Source of the DNA: JBBRLA01 sp038231615
GTDB taxonomy: Bacteria; Myxococcota_A; Polyangia; Palsa-1104; JAEUJZ01
NCBI GenBank assembly: GCA_038231615.1
Contig: JBBRLA010000157.1
Location: 1-13,998, forward strand
Direction of reading: 5' to 3'
DNA length: 13,998 nucleotides
The stretch's first letter is position 1; each line of letters begins with the position of its first letter. The notes under the pieces were generated by a model, which did not search any database, was not told the DNA's origin, and was given only the letters and a program-made list of their open reading frames with translations. This document shows, in pieces, positions 9,007 to 13,998 of this stretch. The position numbers were made by a program, and so were the translations under genes.

Positions 9007-10533
9007 ATGAAGATGAAGGAGAAGGCGAAGACAGGGATACGGGCCTACGTGAACCAGGTCCGGGCGCGCCTTTTCCGTCCGGTACGGCGAGAGGCCGGCA
9101 TCGCCCTCTTGATTGTCACCGTGACCCTGGCGGTTATCGGGGCCACGGTGGGCGAGTTCGCCTACAATTCCCAGGTGGACCTGGAGGCCGCGGCCAACAG
9201 CCGGGACATGCTGCGCGCGGAGTATCTGGCGCGTTCGTCGATTCAGCTTGGGCAGCTTCTGGTGGCGGTGCAAAACTCCCTGAACAAGCAAATGCAAAGC
9301 CTGCCGCCGGAGATCCGCAATCTATTGGTCATCACCGATTATGCGGGCTTTTTGGCCAAGGCCTTCGGCAGCGACAAGGAGGCCCGCGAGGGGCTGGGGG
9401 GCTTGATCGGGCTGGACCTCTCGGGCGCCAAGGGACTGGGCACGCCGCCGGGGACCTCGTTCGACCTGAACATCGCCTCGGAGGAGGGCAAGTATTTCCT
9501 GAACTGCGGGGGTGCCGTCAACCTGAACCCCGACGCCCGGACGAACCTGTACACGCTGGTCAACGCCCTGGTCCGCCCGCTGCGCTATGACCGCATGTTC
9601 AACGTCCCCGACCCGGACGGCGTGGTCGTCACCCGCGAGGACCTGCCCCGGGCGATCATCGACTGGGGCGATGTGGACCTGCAACGCTACGAGCCGCAGG
9701 GCGGCTCCACCGGTGCGGAGGAGCGTTACGACCGCGGGCGCGACCGCTACGAGGCCCACAACCACAACCTGGACACCGCCGAGGAACTGACCCTGGTGCG
9801 CGGGGTGAGCGAGGACTTCTTTGCCGCCTTCGGAGATCTGTTCACGGTCTACGGGCAGGACTGCCGGGTGTTGGCCAGCGCCGTGTCGGCGGATTCCTGG
9901 CCGCTGGTCGCCGGGATGATCGCGGCCTCGGCCGCCGACCCGAATGTGGTCTACGACCCCAACACCGTGGTGGTGGCGCAACAGGTGGCGGGCATCCTGA
10001 AGACCGGGCTGCCGCTTTTGACGCAGCTTGCCAAGACGGTAAAGATCGAGAAGTGCGTGGTGGACAAGAGCCAGTGCCAGGCCCCCGGTTCATCGGCGCT
10101 TGCGCCCCCGCCTCCTCCGCCGCCTCCCGTGCCCGGGGCGAAAAAGAGCCCCCCCCCTCCCAGCGGCGACTCCGTGGATCTGCTCTCGAACCTGATTTGC
10201 AGCCCCTACATCAGCCAGCTCCCGTCGCTGTCCCAGGGACTGAGCGCAACCACCGGCGCCGATGCGCCACCGCCGCCGACCACCTTGTTGCGGCCGATCA
10301 AGATGTGCCCCGGCAAGCTCGGCAAGTTCCTGCGCGACAACCCGCAGACCGGCAACCCGCGGCGCTACTACCGCATCGACGCCACGGGATTGGTCCAGCG
10401 CAACGAGAAGAAATCGACCCAGGTCCGCGTCCGCGGCGTGTGGGACTCGCAGCACAACAACAGCTTTCCGCTGTGCACCAACCACCCGAGCTGCACCCGC
10501 GGCGGCACCTGGGTGTATTACCGGATGGACTAG
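9007..10533 (+). CDS. gspK: Type II secretion system pseudopilus-tip protein GspK
   Basis: GspK is the large minor pseudopilin that caps the pseudopilus. The 508-residue precursor has a 31-residue basic leader ending RREAG, then IALLIVTVTLAVIGATVGEFAY. Mature position 5 is Ile, not Glu; lack of Glu5 is the known hallmark of GspK. Family segments include FDLNIASEEGKYFLNCGG (152-169), DLPRAIIDWGDVD (212-224) and AEELTLVRGVSEDFF (258-272). The end RYYRIDATGLVQRNEK...VRVRGVWD matches the last pseudopilin strands. Between them, about 340-435 is an insertion with Pro runs (366-374, 382-385, 421-424), which makes it much longer than the usual 300-350 residues. Eight cysteines lie in the mature part. 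The ATG at 9007 has GAGGG at 8995-8999; a longer frame from 8902 lies inside gspJ and was not used. Confidence 0.94.
   Translation: MKMKEKAKTGIRAYVNQVRARLFRPVRREAGIALLIVTVTLAVIGATVGEFAYNSQVDLEAAANSRDMLRAEYLARSSIQLGQLLVAVQNSLNKQMQSLPPEIRNLLVITDYAGFLAKAFGSDKEAREGLGGLIGLDLSGAKGLGTPPGTSFDLNIASEEGKYFLNCGGAVNLNPDARTNLYTLVNALVRPLRYDRMFNVPDPDGVVVTREDLPRAIIDWGDVDLQRYEPQGGSTGAEERYDRGRDRYEAHNHNLDTAEELTLVRGVSEDFFAAFGDLFTVYGQDCRVLASAVSADSWPLVAGMIAASAADPNVVYDPNTVVVAQQVAGILKTGLPLLTQLAKTVKIEKCVVDKSQCQAPGSSALAPPPPPPPPVPGAKKSPPPPSGDSVDLLSNLICSPYISQLPSLSQGLSATTGADAPPPPTTLLRPIKMCPGKLGKFLRDNPQTGNPRRYYRIDATGLVQRNEKKSTQVRVRGVWDSQHNNSFPLCTNHPSCTRGGTWVYYRMD
10149..10157 (+). repeat. C9 homopolymer inside gspK
   Basis: Nine consecutive cytosines code the Ser-Pro-Pro-Pro junction in the Pro-rich insertion of GspK. 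A one-base slip would frameshift before the C-terminal pseudopilin strands. Confidence 0.7.
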
Positions 10534-10539
10534 GCAGTG

Positions 10540-10577
10540 ACCAAGAATTGGCGCTTGGTGAGAGCCCGCACGCGGGC
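10540..10577 (+). other. Two inverted repeats in the gspK-gspL gap
   Basis: The 67-base gap (10534-10600) is the largest in the window. It holds ACCAAG/CTTGGT (10540-10545 and 10554-10559, 8-base loop), closely followed by GCCCGC/GCGGGC (10564-10569 and 10572-10577, in practice a 5-bp stem with a 4-base loop). Neither has a T run, so neither is a rho-independent terminator. They may mark an mRNA processing or stability boundary between the pseudopilin genes and gspL-M-N. The gspL ribosome site (AGGA at 10595-10598) is unusually close to the ATG. Confidence 0.4.
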
Positions 10578-10600
10578 GAGGGAGTTCGGACTTTAGGATC

Positions 10601-12391
10601 ATGGCACATACGATTCTCGGCATCGACCTGGGGACCTACTCGGTGAAGCTGGCGCAGCTTCAGGCGGGGTTCCGCACCATGCGGCTGCTCTCCTTGCACG
10701 AACGGACGCTGCTTCCGCCGCTGACCATCGATCAGCCCGAGGCCGTTTCGCCCGGTGCCGCGGGCGCGATACCACCCAAGGGCGAGGGCGAGGGCGAATC
10801 CTTGCTCGACCGGCAGTTCCGCACCCTGGTGCAGATGGTCTCGGAACTGAACCAGCGCCCGGAGATGACCGCCGTGTCCCTGGCAGAGGAGAGCACCGTA
10901 CGGGTGATCGCCCTGCCGCTTTCCGACCCGAAGAAGGTCGAGCAGGTGCTCCCCTTCGAGCTGGAGGGGCAGCTCATGGGCGAGCTGGAGGATCAGGTCA
11001 TCGATCACACGGTGGCCCGCACCGGCCTCCTGCCGGATGGACAGACGGCCTCGGCGGCATCGCCGGAGGCCCAGGGTTCGCTGCTGGTCGCGGCGGCGGC
11101 GCCCAAGGCCAGGGTGCAGGAGCTGGTCGCCCGCCTCGAACGCCTCGGGCTGGAGCCGCGCCTGGTGGGGGCCGCGGCGCTCTCTGAGGCGGCGCTGCTG
11201 TCAAATGCCCCTTTGCCGGAGGGACCGACGGCAATCCTGGACCTGGGGCACCGGACCAGCCAGTTCTGCGTGGTCGAGCGGCGGGGCGGCAAGGACGCTC
11301 GCCCATCGGCCACCTTCGCCCGCACCATCGGCCGCGGCGGGCATCACCTGAGCGTCGCCCTGTCTCGCGCTCTGTCCCTCGATCTGGCCATGGCCGAGAC
11401 CAGGAAATGCGAACTCGGCCAGGTGGATCCGACGCTTGTGCCCTCGCTCTCCGGTGAAGCGGCCCACGTCGCCACGGCCCTTTTGGAGGGAATCCGGCCG
11501 CTCCTGCGCGACCTGAGACAGACCCTGGCCTCGTACGCCACGCTGTATGGGGCCGTGCCGCGGACGCTCTTTCTGGCCGGCGGAGGGGCCCGCCTGCGCG
11601 GGGTCGACCGGCTGCTGTCCGCCGAGCTGGATCTGGAAGTGGTGCCCCTTTCCGCCGAGCGCCTGGCCGGGTCCCCGTGGATGCGCCCGAGCACGCCCGA
11701 AGGGTCCGTCGATCCCGCCCTTGGGCCGGCCATCGCGGACCTGGACCAGCAGCTTCTTCCCTGCGCCGCCGCCCTGGGGCTGGCGCTCTCGGTCGCCTCC
11801 CCGGCCCCACAGGTCAATTTCCGCAAGGGCGAACTGGCCTTCCGCACCGACTACTCGTTCCTGCGCGAGCGAGCGCCGCACCTGATGGTGGCGGTGTTCG
11901 CCATCCTGGTCTGCGCGGGCCTGTCGACGCTGGCCTCCCTGCGCAACCTTCAGCGGGAGAACGATCAGCTCACGGCGGTGCTGCGGGCGGAGACCACCCA
12001 GCTCTTCAACGAGCCGAAGACGGACGGGAACGCGGTCTCGGCGGAACTGGCCGCGGTGCTGTCCAGCCAAAAAGGGGGCGGGCAGTCGGTGCCGACGACC
12101 TCGGCGTTCGACCTTTTGGATGAGATCTCCCGGATCGCCCCTCCCGGGGGGACCGGGCCGGGCGGCGGCCTGGATGTGAGCGAGCTGAACATCCGATCGA
12201 AGAAGACCGACCTGCGGGCCACCGCCGGCACGGCGCAATACGAGGACGACCTGGTCGCCGCCCTCAGCAAGATCGCCTGCTTCAAGGACATCGAGAAGGG
12301 CAAGGTGGTCTCGGTGCGCAACACCGGGGCCGACGGCAAACCCATCGAGGTAAAGCAGTTTTCCCTGGCCATCACCACCACCTGCCCCTAG
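10601..12391 (+). CDS. gspL: Type II secretion system protein GspL with PilM-like cytoplasmic domain
   Basis: GspL bridges the ATPase GspE and the membrane platform. The 596-residue product has an actin-like cytoplasmic domain (about 1-400), one membrane helix (about 427-447: LMVAVFAILVCAGLSTLASL) and a periplasmic domain with a short coiled coil and a ferredoxin-like fold expected at about 500-596. The cytoplasmic part carries ASKHA-type elements resembling PilM: GIDLGTYSVKLAQL (7-20), LPFELEGQLMGEL (117-129), AILDLGHRTSQF (211-222) and LAGGGARLRG (325-334). The whole is equivalent to PilM joined to PilN. It is longer than the 400-residue enterobacterial GspL. A GEGEGE stretch (61-66) and a Gly/Pro-rich loop (about 514-523) are low-complexity. 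The ATG at 10601 gives the GIDLGT motif near the N-terminus as in PilM. GspM follows after 37 bases. Confidence 0.92.
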   Translation: MAHTILGIDLGTYSVKLAQLQAGFRTMRLLSLHERTLLPPLTIDQPEAVSPGAAGAIPPKGEGEGESLLDRQFRTLVQMVSELNQRPEMTAVSLAEESTVRVIALPLSDPKKVEQVLPFELEGQLMGELEDQVIDHTVARTGLLPDGQTASAASPEAQGSLLVAAAAPKARVQELVARLERLGLEPRLVGAAALSEAALLSNAPLPEGPTAILDLGHRTSQFCVVERRGGKDARPSATFARTIGRGGHHLSVALSRALSLDLAMAETRKCELGQVDPTLVPSLSGEAAHVATALLEGIRPLLRDLRQTLASYATLYGAVPRTLFLAGGGARLRGVDRLLSAELDLEVVPLSAERLAGSPWMRPSTPEGSVDPALGPAIADLDQQLLPCAAALGLALSVASPAPQVNFRKGELAFRTDYSFLRERAPHLMVAVFAILVCAGLSTLASLRNLQRENDQLTAVLRAETTQLFNEPKTDGNAVSAELAAVLSSQKGGGQSVPTTSAFDLLDEISRIAPPGGTGPGGGLDVSELNIRSKKTDLRATAGTAQYEDDLVAALSKIACFKDIEKGKVVSVRNTGADGKPIEVKQFSLAITTTCP

Positions 12392-12428
12392 CCCGATCAC
12401 TTCACGTGCCCATCATGAGGATTCAGAC

Positions 12429-13070
12429 ATGGCGAGCTTGCAATCCCCGATAAAGAGACTGGGTGACGCCCTTGAGCGCATGTCGCCGCGGGAGCGCAAC
12501 CTCCTGGTCGCCCTCGGGGTGGCGGCGGTGGCCTTCGTCCTGCTGATCGGCGGCTACATCATCTATAGCCGGCTGGACGACCTGGAAGAGCGCAACAGCG
12601 CCATGCGCCAGGCCCTGCGGGACATCGAGCGGAAGCGCGGGCCCTACCTTCAGGCCCGGGCCAAGATTGCCGCCCTGGAGTCGCGCATCGGCAGCACCCC
12701 GCTCTCGCTCAATGGTTTCCTGGATCAGGCGGCCAAGGAATCGGGAGTCGAGATCCGGGAGACCAACCCGCGCCCCCCGGAGAAGCTGGGCAAGAAGTAC
12801 CTTCAGCAATCCGTGGACATCCGGCTGAGCAAGGTGCAGCTCGAACCGCTGGTGAAGTTCATGCGCAAGCTGGAAACCAGCCCAAACAACCTGGTCATGG
12901 TGACCCAATTGTCGGTGCGCGCCCGGGATGATAAGCATGTAGACTTCGATGTGGACATGACGGTATCGACCTACGAACACGCCCCCAAGAAGCCGAAGAG
13001 CACCAAGGACGGCAAGGGCGAGGAGGAAGGCCCCGGAGGCGCCGATCCGGCGATCAAGGAACCCTCGTGA
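12429..13070 (+). CDS. gspM: Type II secretion system protein GspM
   Basis: GspM is a small bitopic inner-membrane protein that pairs with GspL. The 213-residue product has a short cytoplasmic segment ending MSPRERNLLV, one membrane helix at about 26-46 (LVALGVAAVAFVLLIGGYIIY), a coiled-coil-like stretch DDLEERNSAMRQALRDIERK (50-69), and a periplasmic ferredoxin-like domain at about 90-180 (SLNGFLDQAAKESGVEI, then VQLEPLVKFMRKLETSP). The SPRER...LL pattern just before the helix is typical of GspM. The tail (186-213) is Lys/Glu/Gly/Pro-rich and probably disordered. Its overall plan also resembles PilO of type IV pili, but position after gspL supports GspM. GAGGA at 12417-12421 lies seven bases before the ATG. 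The stop overlaps the gspN GTG. Confidence 0.93.
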   Translation: MASLQSPIKRLGDALERMSPRERNLLVALGVAAVAFVLLIGGYIIYSRLDDLEERNSAMRQALRDIERKRGPYLQARAKIAALESRIGSTPLSLNGFLDQAAKESGVEIRETNPRPPEKLGKKYLQQSVDIRLSKVQLEPLVKFMRKLETSPNNLVMVTQLSVRARDDKHVDFDVDMTVSTYEHAPKKPKSTKDGKGEEEGPGGADPAIKEPS

Positions 13071-13998
13071 GCCTGCTGACCGAAGCCTTGCAGCTTGCCG
13101 GGAGGCAGTCGCGGCTCACGCGGCTGGGCCTTTATGTCAGCTTCGGCTTCGGCATTTTCGTCATCGCCCTCTACGCTTCGATTCCCAGGGACCGCCTGCG
13201 GGAGCGGCTGGAGCGGGAGCTGTCTCAGGACCCTTCGTCGATGGCCCCGATGGGGCTGGGGATGGACGTGACCATCGGTGAACTCGGCCTCTCGCTCATC
13301 TCCCCGGGGCTGCGGGCCAGCGAGATCACCCTGAAGCAGCGGGTCCCGGCGGGGGTTCCCCTGCCCGGTGGACGCAAGCCGGCAAGTTACTTCATCGACA
13401 CATTCGACGCGCGGACATCGCTCCTGGACCTGATGATCGGGCGAAAAGGCATCAAGGTGGACATGACGGCCTTCTCGGGCAACGCCCAGGTGGAGGCCGG
13501 CATGAGGGGAGAGGAAGGATTCGCCAAGGCCCGGGGCGAACACGTGGCGATCGCCCTTTTGCCAGGCGTGGCACAGGCGGCGCCGATCCCGGTTGGCGGG
13601 AACCTCGACTTCAGCGCCGATCTCAAGGCGCCCCTGGACAAGCGCACACAGCGCCCTCAGGTCTCCGGCGCCGCGGGGCTCATCGAGTTCACCATCGAGG
13701 ATGCGGTCCTGGGCAACGGAAAGGCCAAGCTGGTGGTGCCCGGAGATCCGTTCCTGGCGCAAGGGCTGACCGTGCCCCGCCTGCGCCTGGGCACGGTCAA
13801 TGGCAAGATGGTCGTCGAGAAGGGCCGGGCCACCGTGGCCGAACTGCGGACCAAATCCCCGGATGGCGAGGTCAGCCTGGAGGGGTATATCGAATTGCGC
13901 GATCCCTTCCCGTTCTCGGAGCTTCATCTGTACCTGCGCTTCCGGCCCTCACCGGACTTGCTCAAACGGGAAGGGGCGCTGGAATTGATGGTCAGCGC
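13067..13998 (+). CDS. gspN: Type II secretion system protein GspN, N-terminal part (3' end outside window)
   Basis: The frame is open from a GTG at 13067 to the right edge (about 310 residues, no stop). GTG overlaps the gspM stop (GTGA), with AAGGA at 13056-13060 six bases upstream. Residues 1-16 are basic/polar; one membrane helix follows at about 17-40 (LGLYVSFGFGIFVIALYASI). The rest is periplasmic: DVTIGELGLSLISPGLRASEI, later repeated beta-rich pieces such as GNLDFSADLKAPLD, GAAGLIEFTIEDAVLGNG and LRLGTVNGKMVVEKGRATV. This pattern matches AsmA-like repeats, and this is the GspN type found after GspM in deltaproteobacterial operons. GspN is often dispensable elsewhere, and its precise role is unclear; an envelope-bridging or lipid-related role is speculation from the AsmA resemblance. 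Assignment is from fold pattern and position, so moderately sure. Confidence 0.85.
   Translation, partial: MSLLTEALQLAGRQSRLTRLGLYVSFGFGIFVIALYASIPRDRLRERLERELSQDPSSMAPMGLGMDVTIGELGLSLISPGLRASEITLKQRVPAGVPLPGGRKPASYFIDTFDARTSLLDLMIGRKGIKVDMTAFSGNAQVEAGMRGEEGFAKARGEHVAIALLPGVAQAAPIPVGGNLDFSADLKAPLDKRTQRPQVSGAAGLIEFTIEDAVLGNGKAKLVVPGDPFLAQGLTVPRLRLGTVNGKMVVEKGRATVAELRTKSPDGEVSLEGYIELRDPFPFSELHLYLRFRPSPDLLKREGALELMVS

Noticed and set aside
10564..10577. Rho-independent terminator in the gspK-gspL gap
   Set aside because: The stem is short and no T run follows; the operon clearly continues.
10534..10600. Internal promoter before gspL
   Set aside because: No convincing -35/-10 pair could be read in this GC-rich gap; not claimed.

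Overview
The window is a single, tightly packed, plus-strand operon for a type II secretion system (T2SS; general secretion pathway). It carries, in the textbook order, gspC (5'-truncated), gspD, gspE, gspF, gspG, gspH, gspI, gspJ, gspK, gspL, gspM and gspN (3'-truncated). Nothing on the minus strand is a credible gene. No RNA gene, insertion sequence, CRISPR array, promoter or rho-independent terminator was seen, and no gene-free stretch exceeds 67 bases.

The DNA is very GC-rich with strong G/C preference at third codon positions. A GspN downstream of GspM, a GspC ending in a single PDZ domain, a GspG with a paired-cysteine C-terminal half, and a GspL whose cytoplasmic half resembles PilM all point to a deltaproteobacterial-type organism (Myxococcota or a related lineage). 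This is an inference from gene content and style; no taxonomic marker is present.

Layout: 2-544 end of gspC (inner-membrane clamp, PDZ domain); 554-3190 gspD (outer-membrane secretin); 3200-5074 gspE (cytoplasmic ATPase); 5074-6360 gspF (inner-membrane platform); 6404-8300 gspG, gspH, gspI and 8304-10533 gspJ, gspK (major and minor pseudopilins); 10601-12391 gspL, 12429-13070 gspM (platform and ATPase adaptor); 13067-13998 start of gspN (AsmA-like accessory protein). Four junctions overlap start on stop (E/F, G/H, H/I, M/N) and most others are 3-14 bases. The largest gap, between gspK and gspL, holds two inverted repeats. Together the products form an envelope-spanning machine: GspE drives assembly of a GspG pseudopilus tipped by H/I/J/K on the F-L-M platform, pushing folded periplasmic substrates through GspD, with GspC linking platform and secretin. 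The prepilin peptidase (GspO) is not in this window.

The most unusual element is a five-copy, 30-bp, in-frame tandem repeat inside the leader peptide of gspI. It makes a strongly basic, Trp-rich leader of about 58 residues and contains the only in-frame TTA leucine codons I could find in the whole operon.
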